Shown here: one piece after another, positions 11,921 to 22,729 of the stretch
Layout: each line of letters begins with the position of its first letter
Numbering within the stretch: the first letter of the stretch is position 1
From: Euwallacea fornicatus
Taxonomy: Eukaryota > Arthropoda > Insecta > Coleoptera > Curculionidae
Reading direction: 5' to 3'
Assembly (NCBI RefSeq): GCF_040115645.1
Contig: NC_089546.1
Location: forward strand, 2,391,001 to 2,455,000
DNA: 64,000 nt
Made by a program: the position numbers and the translations under genes
The notes under the pieces: generated by a model
What the model saw: the letters and a program-made list of their open reading frames with translations, nothing else
Databases searched by the model: none
What the model was told of the DNA's origin: nothing

Positions 11921-13643
11921 TATCACATTTTTTCCATTTCACAAAAAAAGTGCAAATCTTGTCGATAAAATTAAGCTCAATGTAGATGTGAATGACAAAC
12001 TTGGCAAACATAATAATCACCCAAAAATACCGAGCATAAATAAATGTGACCAAATCTATGAACATATAAACCCTTTTCCTCGTCAGGAAAACCATTCGTC
12101 TAAAAGCTACCTTTCAACTGATTTTAACGCATCAAAAATCCAAAAAAATTTATGGAAAAATATCCTGAAGCTGAAATATCTTTGAGAACTTATCATGATA
12201 TTTTTAAAAGAAAAATTAATCTACCTTCTGGCTTACCCAGATCGGATACATACTCTTACTGCGATAAACTGTCCATAGAACTTGCTTGAGCCAACAATAA
12301 TGATGAAAGATTGTCAATTGAAAGAGAAAGTCTCATTCATCATAGGAAAGCCGACGGAGGGTCTAAAGCTTTAAATCAAGATACCAACATTGCCACAAAT
12401 AACTTGAGCTTTGTAGTCGTATTCACAGATTTACAACACGTATTATTTTGTCCTACTTTGACACATTCGTCAATTTTTTACCAGAGGCAATTTTCAACTT
12501 ACAATTACGCCATACATAATATGGGAGAGGAAAGAGCTACTATGTTATTATGGTATGAGTCAATGGCAAAAAGGGGCTCCACCGAGATATTATCAGCGTT
12601 TTTGTTATACATAACGCAAAATTTTGAACCACTTGAGCTTGGAATGGAAAAAAAACTTGTATGGTCCGACAGATGCGTAGATAAAAATAGTAATTGGAAA
12701 ATGATCATGGTACTTCGACTATTGCTTCTAGAAAAGTGTTTCACCCACGTTGAGCAGAAATTTTTTACAAGTGGCCACAGTTTTTTGCTCTGATACCGCG
12801 ATTTTGCTTTGAGAGAGCTTAGAAAAGAAGTTTCTACCGTATATGAACTCACTCAATGGGCTGATCTTATAGCAAAAGCAAAAATTTACGATCCATTTAC
12901 AGTAATCTTAATGCATCAAAGCTTCTTCGCAGACTTTTCACTAGCGGAGAAAGCAGTTTGGAGAGATTCCGCTTGTAAAATTACTAAGTCATTATGGATA
13001 CAAATCACATGTGATGAAGTAAACATTCTTCGAATACGATCAAGTCACGACATAAGTCAGCCCTGGTCGATGTATTACCTTAAAAAGTGCTCCTGATGTT
13101 AATCTTAATAGACTTCTGGTAATGTACAATGGGCCATTTTCAATTACGAAAGAAAAACACAAAAACTTAATAGACATGTGTGATTATATACCTTTGAAGT
13201 TTATTGATTTTTATGAAAATCTTCAAATTGATTGAAACGCCAATAAAATATTTTTTGTACTCATCAAGACTATTTTTCTTGTAAAATGACAACAAAGTTG
13301 TAAACGCCCTTAATTCGTGAAACAACATTGTAACAACGTGGATATGAAACCTCTTGGCATTGAAAAATTTGAAAAAAGATAAAAAATTATATTACATCAC
13401 ACACAACTGCAAGTTATATGTGCTAAAGATACCATTAATAATATATATATAACAAATCTTTATTTCCAATGGAAAGGGGCCATCGACCCATATGGTCTTT
13501 CATTAATAATATAATATTTAACATTTTGAAGTTTTTCGAATTAAATATCGCAAAATAATACAAAAGAAAATCTTTCTTTTTTTTTTTTATTTTCCACTAA
13601 ACTTACTTTTGGCGCTTACAACGTTGCTTTGGCATAGCATTCA

Positions 13644-14989
13644 ATTATTGATTCCAATAAATTTGCCATAATCCAAAATAAAGCACCTAAACTTGAAGAT
13701 TGACACAAGTCAGGCATATTCCCAGGTGCAAATGGCTTTTCTCAAGAGCTACAGAACGTAATGGAATAGACAATGAGCGTATACAATTCGTAAGAAATGC
13801 TGAACGCCCATTGCTCCCGTTGTTATCTAGACCGTGTTTCGTCATAACTTTAAAAAGCGTAAAAGTATGTGCAGGAAAGTGAATAATTTCAGACTTAAGC
13901 ACGTCTTCAAGCTGTTCGCTGGAATACTCACTGTAATTATTCTCAAAGTTGTCAAAGAGAGCGTTCGCAATTTCTGTCTCAGTGGTTCTTCTTTGTTTAT
14001 TAACGGCGATATTCCTAGGAATATCGCTATTCTTTCGAAAGTTAATCACGAAAAAACCAAAATATTTAATTTTGTTAGATAACATCTATTTGACGCAACA
14101 AAACTGAGACCTATTAAGTGTTTGCTGTCTAGCTGAGACCTTAGCGTGTTTCGACTCTTCGCACCTTGAAAAAAAAGAAGTAAGAGGTGCTACGTTTTGT
14201 TATTCTGTATACTTCAAACACTCTGTTCTTTCTTTCCACAACCTTCATTGCATTTCCAATATACCATTTCTGATATTTGTTGGTATAATTGCGACACAAA
14301 TAACCTAGTAGAAATGATCCACCGCCGGCTTTACGTCTGTGCTCATTTCCAACAGACTTCAGTCAATATCCGAAAATTCCACCTTCCTCTCCTTTCCTCT
14401 TCTCTTCAAGAACTCAGTTTGGAACTTATATCGACTTCTTTTGTCAAATAATTTTAATTACCATTTAAGATACATGCTTGAAATTCAGTTTAAAGTAACT
14501 AATCATAAGTTACGTTTCCGTAAATAGCTTGTGTAGCAAATGAGAATGGGAGATCATATAATATTTCGTTCGAATGATGTGAAAACGTTACTCGATGGTT
14601 ACTAAACAAATTTCTAAGTTCCCATGCACACTATTGCATTCAACCACATTTACACTGGAAATTAAATTGGATAATGCATTAAAAACTTGTTTTTTACTTG
14701 TTAATTTTGATTTTTTGAGATGCTGGAAAAAATTACCATCTACCTTCTATGTATTTAATGACAGATTGTCCGAAAATGTAATTTAATTTTTCCAGAAGCA
14801 TACCTACTCCCCCCTCCATGCTCTAAAAACAATTTCTTTTAGAATAAAAGAAGATAAGATTTCTCATACGGTAATTAATGCAACTTAAAGTCGATATCTG
14901 TAGTTACTGAATCCTGTGGAGTAAGGAGAAAATGTCCCAAGAGTCCTAAAAAGAAAAGAAAAAAATTGTATATAAAATTACATTATCAC
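13644..14989. other. Spacer with an unrecognised 132-codon minus-strand ORF
   Basis: A minus-strand frame at 13687-14085 is open for 132 codons (starts MLSNKIKYFGFFVINFRKNS; contains an acidic stretch NYSEYSSEQLEDVLKSE). I do not recognise it. It could be a piece of another decayed transposon beside the DUF7869-type element, or chance. A perfect 22-bp palindrome lies at 14006-14027. The remainder to 14989 shows only short frames without motifs. Confidence 0.3.
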
Positions 14990-15650
14990 ATGCTTTCACG
15001 GAAGATGATTCAAAATGGAGTCTGAAATTTTGTGAGTAGTTAACAGAAACAGTTAAAAAAAACGAGGTTTCTTAGAACGTGTGAGGTTTTCTGACGAATG
15101 CACCCCTAACAGAAAAATTGACAGAGTGTATGATACCGAGGCAATACTAACTTCTTATATTTTTATTGACCCACTGACAGTCTTTCTGTAAAAGTTGATG
15201 GTTGGGTGAAAGATTTTGGGCAATCATGTCATTGGATCAATTTTCTTCGCAAAATATCTACAGGAGGTCTTTGCAAAAATCTTTTGAAAACTGAAACTAA
15301 ACCTCCAATGAGACAAATTAAATTACACACACAGTCGAGAAGAATTTCAGATTCGTGTAGTCATATTTCAGTGACACATACTTATTTTGTTCGCAACTTT
15401 CCTTGGCAATGGCTAGTTGGTAGAATAACCACGGAATGGCCACCAAGGTATCTGGACCTTACACCCCTAGAGTTATTTTTTAAATATTTTCAATTACAAA
15501 TCTATACTACTTGCAAACGTTAAAGAGTTGGACAGAAGAATGACATAATGATGTGAAAAAATAAATGAACAGACATCCAACAACATCAGAGAAGCTATTT
15601 ATAATAGAGTTCTTTGTAGTGAACATTTAGCAGGAGGGCCACTTTAAACA
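14990..15650 (+). pseudogene. Tc1/mariner-superfamily transposase remnant (DUF4817-associated type)
   Basis: In shifting + frames the sequence gives WSLKFCE near 15018-15038, VFSDECTP near 15090-15105 (first catalytic Asp), HISVTHTYFVRNFPW near 15360-15400 and WPPRYLDLTPLELFFKYF at 15440-15490, where families of this kind have WPPRSPDLTPLDFFLWGY. The spacing and order match insect transposases often annotated with an N-terminal DUF4817 helix-turn-helix. Key residues are altered (SPD to YLD, LDFF to LELFF) and stops are frequent, so it is dead. Terminal repeats were not found. Confidence 0.6.
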
Positions 15651-16967
15651 CGTGATAAAATAGTTGCACTCATTGAGACCCTCGAAAGAGATGAGACACG
15701 ACGCACTTTCCCATTAAAGTAAATTTGTACAAAGGCAACTGATAGCTGTCACTATTGCGTCAAAAAATGTTTGCTAGTTGAAGAATTAGTAGGAGAGACA
15801 CGGACTTTACGCGATCTCTGTATATTTCCAGATGTTGTTGCGATATATTAATGATTTTGGAAGAATTTACAGATTATCAAGAGACGTTAATCAGAGATTA
15901 GTAGTAAAAATTCAAGGAATCCTGAACACGTGGAAAGGTTTTCCTTTCCAAAAATGGATTTTTCTACTTTGAATGCCAAAGAAATATTAATTTGGAAGAT
16001 TAATATTCCTTTGCCACTTTTCCACACTTTTGTATACACTAATTTCTGTTGAAAGGTATAGAGGTGGAAGTATGCTACAAAAAGAATCGATGTGACTGGC
16101 CATAACCTCCAAGGTCGGAATGGAGCGCATTAATTGCTTCGATTATCTGATCGGCTACCATGGTACTGAGCAAACGAAATTTGACGGACCGAAAAGCGGG
16201 CCCGTCCGGGCTGACACTTGCCGGGGATCATTAATAAACGGCCTAATTGATTGCATTTCTTGCACTTCGAGATCCGACAGATCTGCGAGATTGATTGTCC
16301 AAATTAATGCAAATTTCACGAGGGGCCCGATGCTTATCACCGGCTTAAATATCCTACACGGTTTTCGTATGCGAAAATTTCGGGGGTAATAAACGACATT
16401 GCCTCGTTGGACGCTTTTCTTTTTAAATTACTTTAGCGGTCAAGGAGGAGTCAATCACCCTGTGAGCATCACGTTATAGGACCAGAACGATGCTTGGTAC
16501 CGAGAATAGGTGAAGCATTGGTTTGTTGGAGAGCATTTCAGAAGCTCCTATTAGTGTATAGAAATAAAGCTCTTTCGAGATCGTGGCGAAATGGGTCTAT
16601 TCGAAGTTCTATCATAGAAAATGTGACGTTCAACATCTACAAATTTATGTTTAAAATTTTCGCAATATGTTTGTCCTTGGGGATAGTTGACTAAAAGGAT
16701 TTGTCAATTTGCCAACAATTTTAGGCTTCTTAAATAAAGCTTTTTTTTTTAATTTTATATTAATTACCAAACTGTATCGGTTATTTTCAGTATCTATATT
16801 GTATTTTCCACATAAAACCTAAATTGGCAACATTGTAATTTTCAGTACACATGTAAACGTACCTGTGAGACGTGTTCTTAGTTTTTTGCTGTTTTTGCTC
16901 AAGAAATCCATTTTTATGGCAAAATAATAGGCATAGGTATTAGCAATAAAGTTACATGATAAAAATA
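15651..16967. other. Non-coding; GC-richer patch at 16100-16400
   Basis: No gene recognised. Around 16100-16400 base composition rises and both strands are open for 60-90 codons, but neither product (for example 16120-16389 +, 89 codons) has a motif. The patch holds several ATTA/TAAT cores. A TTGGCAACATTG motif shared with other sites in the window is at 16824-16835. Confidence 0.35.
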
Positions 16968-18378
16968 CACTGATGGACACAATTAGCGCACCACCGCTTA
17001 TTTTGCGCCATTTGCAACGTTGCATCATTACTGCCAACTAGTGTGATACTATTTCGGATTTGATGTTGTATGTACGTGTTGAAGTGCCTTGAGCAACAAA
17101 TTTAAGTATATTATTTAGTTATTTATAGTTGTATTAATAATGATACGATCAAAATTGTCATCTTGATGAAATAAAGGTATACCCAACGTGGGTTGCCCGA
17201 AGGATGGGTGTCCATTATGTCGTCGTCGGTTGATGTCTCCAGAGGTTTAGGGAAACAGGTTTCCATACTAGACGACCAGGTCAAGGCCGAGCAAGATCCA
17301 CAAACTGAGTAGAGGATCGTTTTATACTCCTCCTAGCTTTAAGAAATCAGTTTTTTACCTGAAATGAAATTTAAAAAAATCGTCTTCAAAATGATTGAAA
17401 TGTTGCAATTTCTTTTAAAACACTAAGAATAAGGCTCATTGGATCTGAATTGGACGCAATATACCCCGCAAAAGGCCCTGTCTTAATTATAGCCCACAAA
17501 CAAGCTAGACTTGAATTTGCTCCTGACCACGTCGATTAGGATTTAGATAAATGGAAGAGTTTTATTTACTGATAAAGTCAAAATGGGCTTTAAATCTTCC
17601 GATTGACGCACTTTTATCTGGAGAAGACCAAGTGACAGATACAGCCAAGCGTGGTTCTCCAAGTGGCTTTTCACGGGGGTTCAATAATATTTTGGAGGTC
17701 CGTACAGACCTTGTAGTGATCCGAGGAAGAGTATCATCCTCTCAAAGGTATATCCATGACACACTTTAGAAAAACATGTCGTACTTTTTGTACATCACAT
17801 TTGCAACATTTTTTTTGTTTATGGACGATAATGACAGACCGCACCGAGCTCTGATCGTGCGCGAATATCTGAACGAGGTTGGCATTCAACATTTAGTGTG
17901 GCCAGCGCGTAGTCCTGACTTGAACGTGATTGAACATGTTTGGGATTATCTCAAACGCCGTGTTCGATGACGAGATTCTGCTCCTGACAACTTGGCTGAG
18001 CTGGAAAACGCGGTGCTTCAAGAATGGCAGAACATGCCCCAAGAATTCATCACAAACCTTTTTAATGGCATTCCAAAACGTGTGAGTTAGTCCAAGTTGT
18101 TCGAGCTGAAGGCGGCAATATACTATGTTAAAACAGTTAAAAACCGGAAATTCAGTTTATTTTGAATTTATGTAATTTGTAAAATGCCTACAAAAAAATC
18201 TGAAAAACTAAAAAAACTGAACTGAACTTGCACAATTTACTAGAAGAGGGGGGGGGGGGGTTAGTAAATTCCTTCATTTCTTTTTTCAATAAATAAAATA
18301 AATTTTTGTCAGGTATGTGAGTTATATTAAAATATCTATTAAAATTTATAGATAATGCGCTAATTTTGTCCGTTAGCA
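16968..18378 (+). mobile_element. Tc1-like (DD34E) element with short inverted termini
   Basis: The left end CACTGATGGACACAATTAGC (from 16968) is matched by the reverse complement of the right end TGCTAACGGACAAAATTAGC (ending 18378); both continue GCA. TA dinucleotides flank both ends (16966-16967; 18379-18380). The 1,411-bp length is close to that of complete Tc1-like elements. The transposase inside is degraded. A run of 13 G at 18248-18260 lies near the right end. Confidence 0.75.
17160..18090 (+). pseudogene. Tc1-like DD34E transposase pseudogene
   Basis: The N-terminal DNA-binding part is visible at 17190-17310 (RRMGVHYVVVG, RFRETGFHTRRPGQGRARST). The catalytic C-terminus is better preserved at 17821-18090: MDDNDRPHRALIVREYLNEV with the second Asp, then VWPARSPDLNVIEHVWDYLK with the Glu 34 residues later, giving DD34E. 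After a TGA at 17968-17970 the same frame continues (RDSAPDNLAELENAVLQEWQ) to a TAG at 18088-18090. The middle, with the first Asp, is scrambled. It is a fossil. Confidence 0.8.
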
Positions 18379-18380
18379 TA

Positions 18381-19672
18381 CAGGGTTGTTTGCCCAACCT
18401 GTTGATTAAAAGTTTCTAGGATCTAAATGTAAAACAAATTTGAAAATTTAAAATTAAGTTAATTACGACTTGTACTATTTTTTTAATATTTTGCTGCCTG
18501 TTACTTCCGGTTTAACCGGAAATAACTGTCAACTTGCTTATTTCTTGTATATTATTTTGTTTTTAGATTCTACATAATATTTTAGACACATTTTCTATGT
18601 AACGTCCTATACTTAGCCTTTACCTTTTTTACGATATTTTACCTTGAATTAAAAACGTGTCTCTGTAATGATCAATTTTAAAATTGCATATCTTCGCAGT
18701 TATCAAAGACATAATCTTCGTATTTCGCAAAATATCAACATACAGCTTTAAGTTTACACTTTCACTATTTATATGTCATAGTATTATACAGGGTGTAAAA
18801 AATTAAGCTCCTAACATTCATATTTTTGAAGTTGCAAAGTAATTTTTTTAATGGAACACTCTATAACTTTAAGCAGTATCAAGTAAGGGATGTTATTCTT
18901 TATCAAACGGTATTAGGGTTATCCATACCTATTCCAAACCATTTTGGAAATAATTGTAGTTAACCATGTGAAACTAGTAGTAATGTAGTAGTACACATGT
19001 TCAATTTGATAAATTTTTTAATAACTTTTATATATTTTTCTATGATCAATTATGTGAAGAGTAAAAATTTACCAGAATGAATATGTACTATTACTTTTAC
19101 ATAAAATTTAGTTATTTAGAAAATAGTTTGCATTAAGTATTAGGTATCTCTCATACAGTTTACTAGAAAATTACATTCTCTACTTGATACTGCTTAAATT
19201 TATAAGGTGACCTATTTGAACAAGTAGACTTTGGCGACTTCAACAATGTGAATATTTGAAGCTGCATTTTGGAGACTCTGTGCAATACTAAGGCAAATAA
19301 ATAGCAAAAGTGAAAATTTAAGACACTGTAATGACATTCTGTAAAATGTGAAAATTATGGCTTTAATAACTGCGGAGATGTGTAATTTTAAAACTCACCG
19401 TTAAATATCTCAAAAATGATAAGGTAAAAGAAATCATATAGAAAATATGTTTGAAATATTACGAAGAATCTAAATATAAAATAATATGCTGGAAGTCCCA
19501 CTTAAAATAAGCAAGTTGAGACCTATTTCCGGTTTGACTGGAAATGGCGGGAAGTTGTAAATATTTTAAAAAAATAGTCTACGTCAAAGTTAACTTAATT
19601 CCAAATTTTCAAATTTATATTATTTTTAGATCTTAGTAAACATTTAATAAACGGATTGGGTGAATAACCTTG
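18381..19672. mobile_element. Foldback (long inverted repeat) element 3, non-autonomous
   Basis: The left arm (18381 to about 18900) and the reverse complement of the right arm (about 19160-19672) match over roughly 480-510 bp. The ends are CAGGGTTGTTTGCCCAACC and CAAGGTTATTCACCCAATCC; shared inner blocks include AAATTTGAAAATTT, AACTTGCTTATTT, an accessory TTCCGGTTTAACCGGAA palindrome (only partly kept on the right) and CTTGATACTGCTTAAA near the spacer. No transposase is present. The left end starts directly after the TA that closes the preceding Tc1-like element. The right end has no matching TA, so it is less certain. Confidence 0.7.
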
Positions 19673-19691
19673 TGTGTTATTCACCCAATCC
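19653..19691. repeat. Perfect 16-bp hairpin at the end of foldback element 3
   Basis: GGATTGGGTGAATAAC (19653-19668) is followed after 7 bases by its exact complement GTTATTCACCCAATCC (19676-19691). The first arm is the terminus of foldback element 3; the second looks like the outward-facing start of another copy of the same terminus. Confidence 0.85.
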
Positions 19692-21155
19692 AAGATTCTT
19701 CCAAAATACGTGAATTCTAGTTTTGAACAATAAGTTGTTTACATCTAGAAACGATATGCCCCATCGAGTTTCTATGGTAGTTTATTTACGGCCTAATTGG
19801 CTTTGTTAATATAATAAAACGAACATTGAAAATGGATGAAATGCAAGATTTAACCAAAAGGATCGTCAATTTAATATCAGGCAAAAGGTAATAAGATTAT
19901 AATTCGTAAGTGTTTCTGTTATTGGTACTACATGTAAATAATTGCTATCAGCGCAATAATTAATAGGCTACAACGACATATCATGTAATTAATTAATTAA
20001 TTGTGTAAGTTAATCAAAAAAATAAACTCAATAGTTATTGAGAAATTAATACGAAAATTTCAAAATTTTTGAATCAGCAGATTTTTTTGTTTCAAAACAA
20101 TTTGCCACGAAACTTTTTTGTTATCTTCAAATTTTTGGTAAATTATTAACAACAGTACCTTTTTGAATCGCAAAAAATGTTTTTACGTATTTTTTCTTAA
20201 ATAAAAGATCCGAGGTTTATTAGTATGGTATGTGCTACATGCATTTTTTGTAGATATAATAAAATATTCGAGAATCAAGAGGATGCAAAATTTTGAAATT
20301 ATGTGTATCAATCTAATTTAAGTTTTCCAAATGATATCCATTTGTTTGAATAATTTTTGACATTTTTCAAGGACTATAGTAGTTACTTTGCGAATGGTTT
20401 TCGGTTATAAAAACGGTTGGAAATTTCGACTTTTAGCAAGAGTATCTTTTTTATGCAATTTTATTTATTTTCTAGTTTTCTCATAAAATCTTCAATAAAA
20501 TTGAATACAAAAAATGTTGGTACTTTTTAAATAAACCAACTTTTCATTCCCTGTATATTGAAAACGAAGTGGCTTTCGATATTTGTTTATATGAAGTTTT
20601 TATCAACTTTTGTACCCTAAAATATTTGATTGAATTTAAGGCGCTATGTTTATAGACACCTTGTGTATTATTTAGTGCAAAAGCAACAATATAGGGCCAG
20701 TATTCTCTTGGAAAATGATCGGTGGTCTAAATAAAACAGAACCATTAAATAATTAATAATTTCTCCCTTTGCTCAATTTATAGGCGGGAAGTGTTTCAGG
20801 ATAATGAAATTCAATTCTGCACGCAAACTTTTGCATTTTCGCAAAGCTCGGGACCAACATCCCAATAAAAGCAGCATGTTGAAGCTATAAAATCAACACC
20901 GGGCACCTTGTGACTTTTTCGCTTTTCCTCGTTTATTATACGTGTTTGTAAATCATAACCGTAGTTTGCTGCGAGCAGTTCTTTCATAAATATTAATGGG
21001 GATAAATCAGAGTTAATTAGTTTCAAGTAAAATGTTGCGATTAGTTGTTATTTATATCTTAATCTCTCTACGGATCATCCGAAATAGAAACACTGTTGAT
21101 TATGGATCAGAAAAGAGGAATTCTAGATAAAACATTTTGACAGAATTTTTTTTAG
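19692..21155 (+). other. Probable LSD1 intron DNA upstream of the first visible exon
   Basis: No LSD1 exon is recognisable here. The only exon-like string is 19832-19887 (ATG, 18 codons reading MDEMQDLTKRIVNLISGK, then AG|GTAATA, a possible donor), which I cannot assign to any protein. Otherwise this is AT-rich DNA. It ends with the polypyrimidine tract and AG (21154-21155) that precede the LSD1 exon. Confidence 0.5.
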
Positions 21156-21308
21156 TTCGAAATGGATACTCCTGCGTTCCGGTAGCTCTCGCAGAAGGCC
21201 TGGATATTAAACTGAATGCTGCTGTGCGGAAAGTGGAGTACAATGATCAAGGGGTAGAAGTCACAGTCTACAATCCCAGAAATCCCGTTACTACCAACAC
21301 ATACCATG
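21156..21308 (+). CDS. Su(var)3-3: LSD1/KDM1A, third-from-last exon (amine oxidase domain)
   Basis: This exon encodes the start of the C-terminal part of the amine-oxidase-like domain of lysine-specific histone demethylase 1, the FAD-dependent nuclear enzyme that demethylates mono- and dimethylated H3K4 in CoREST-type repressor complexes. It begins after TTTTTTTTAG at 21155; one G from an upstream exon plus TT makes the first Val, followed by RNGYSCVPVALAEGLDIKLN, nearly identical to human LSD1. The exon has 51 codons' worth of sequence, with split codons at both ends, and closes with a GTAAAT donor at 21309. The upstream exons were not found in this window. Orthology is firm; the symbol is that of the Drosophila orthologue. 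Confidence 0.93.
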
Positions 21309-21355
21309 GTAAATCTCCTCCATTTGAAGTCACCATTTTACGAATTTTTCTTTAG

Positions 21356-21701
21356 CTGACGTAGTCCTATGTACTCTACCTCTTGGAGTACTTAAACTCA
21401 GCGCAGTGCCGACTAGCGGTCAGTTGAACACAGTCCAGTTCAGCCCGCCTCTCCCAGACTGGAAAACCTCCGCAATCCAGAGACTGGGATTCGGGAACCT
21501 TAATAAAGTAGTACTGTGCTTTGAGCGTATTTTCTGGAATCCTCAAGCAAATTTGTTCGGACATGTGGGTAGTACCACGGCCAGCCGTGGAGAACTCTTT
21601 CTGTTCTGGAACTTATACAAAGCTCCGGTGTTGCTGGCCCTTGTAGCTGGAGAGGCTGCCGCCATCATGGAGAATGTCACTGATGATGTGATTGTCGGAA
21701 G
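21356..21701 (+). CDS. Su(var)3-3: LSD1/KDM1A, penultimate exon (amine oxidase domain)
   Basis: Joined to the previous exon by a 47-bp intron (21309-21355, GT...TTTCTTTAG); the split codon G|CT gives Ala, then DVVLCTLPLGVLK. It encodes substrate-domain and FAD-site strands including GFGNLNKVVLCF, whose Lys corresponds to human K661, the residue that holds the water next to flavin N5, and LFGHVGSTTASRGELFLFWN and LVAGEAAAIMEN. A short insert (about SAVPTSGQLN) replaces the human segment between VLK and the VQF block. The exon ends in AG before a strong GTATGT donor at 21702. The frame stays open past the donor, but conservation stops there. Confidence 0.94.
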
Positions 21702-22729
21702 GTATGTTAAGTGGCATAAAGATTTGGGTATAATATCAAATGCAAATGAGGAAACAATTAGTGTGAAATATATTACCATAATCCAATTTGGACGGAATGT
21801 CGGTTGTCCTGTAGATGAAGCCATCAAAAGAATAATAAAAAAATTTACAGTTAATCGTGTTTATTCTCCGTACATAATTTGAAGAAGTCATAATCGGATT
21901 AGCAGTTTCGAAAACGGCTTATGTTCATGTGTTGAGACTTAAGGCCCCACGATTAATAACGAGAATAATTCAATCGGCTTGAAATTTATTAGATGGTGTT
22001 AAAGCCCGTGCGCTAGACGAAGAGCGATTTTATCTCTTTTTTAGCTGGTATATTACCATATTTGAGACGTGAGTGTTTTAATTATTTATAAAAATGTTTG
22101 TCGCCACGAAACACACTTTTACGAGTCTGCACGGCTGTATATTTTGAAAGATATTTATTCTAAATATAATCTCTTGACATTTGTCTCAAATATTCGTTTA
22201 ATGGAAAGCAGTTGAAAGGCTTATAACTAGCAACAGGATGTTTCGCAGTTTGGCCATTAGTCGTTGGCTGGTAGGTCGTTGTTCTGGTAGGTCAAAATAT
22301 CGTACCGAATGCGTATGTACGTTACCATTTGGCTATGTTTGACTAAATGGTAAACTAATTAATACCGAGGAGGTATTTAACTCTATTGGTTAATGGCATT
22401 TTTTGTTAGAGAAACATGGGCTCTTCACAACGTTGTTAAACTAAGATGCGCTGGAAAGAGTTTCAAATTAAAAAAAATAAATAAAATGGAATTCCATCTT
22501 CATCAAGAAGTGACAGGCTTTCTGCGCAACTCTCAAAAATATTTTTTGACCAGCAGCGGCGAGGGATTCTTTTATTTTCAAAATTTTACGCTTTGTGAAT
22601 ATACCTTTTGAAGTTGCCGCATGTTACGACATTTAGTTTACAGGGTTGTCATTTTTAGTAATGTGTGTACACATTTAGTTTTTTTTTGCCTGAGGAAAAT
22701 CTTTAATAAGGCACCTAATCCAACGTTCT

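Larger units (their letters stand above)
10031..13240 (+). pseudogene. DUF7869-like transposon protein, broken and interrupted by mariner
   Basis: N-terminal pieces occupy 10031-10240 (basic, NIDKWIKNVREANKDAGKSY) and about 10300-10652; the rest resumes after the mariner at about 11970. The segment GKHNNHPKIPS...HINPFP (11990-12080) and the long frame from 12311 carry the hallmarks of insect proteins with the uncharacterised DUF7869 domain: FTDLQHVLFCP (usually FDLxKxLxxP), YNYAIHNMG, VWSDRCVDKNSN (usually SDxCxGQN) and SGHSFLL followed by YRDFAL. The frame 12311-13096 is continuous apart from one TGA at 12791-12793. The acidic residues in FTDL and WSD could be DDE-type catalytic residues, but that is inference. 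Intact relatives are several hundred residues long. The C-terminus probably ends near 13230. Confidence 0.6.
9750..13643 (+). mobile_element. DNA transposon with CACTA-like termini carrying a DUF7869-like protein
   Basis: The left terminus (9754) reads CACTATGCCAAACCAACG followed by TTGTAAGCGCCAAAA. The reverse complement of the right terminus (ending about 13639) reads TGCTATGCCAAAGCAACG followed by the same TTGTAAGCGCCAAAA, so about 30 bp match with only three differences. Related GTTGTA motifs recur just inside each end (9930-9955; 13299-13345), like the subterminal repeats of CACTA/EnSpm elements. Between the ends lie pieces of one protein (see the pseudogene entry), interrupted by a mariner at 10655-11920. 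The outermost bases and target duplication are uncertain: TGAA flanks both termini in inverted orientation and could belong to the element. CACTA membership is an inference from the termini. Confidence 0.65.

Noticed and set aside
12505..12852. 115-codon minus-strand ORF
   Set aside because: Antisense shadow of the DUF7869-like frame on the + strand.
19832..19887. Possible small first exon (MDEMQDLTKRIVNLISGK, then AG|GTAATA)
   Set aside because: Too short to assign, and it does not match any LSD1 N-terminal region; kept only as a note.
21543..21827. 94-codon minus-strand ORF
   Set aside because: Antisense shadow of the LSD1 exon.
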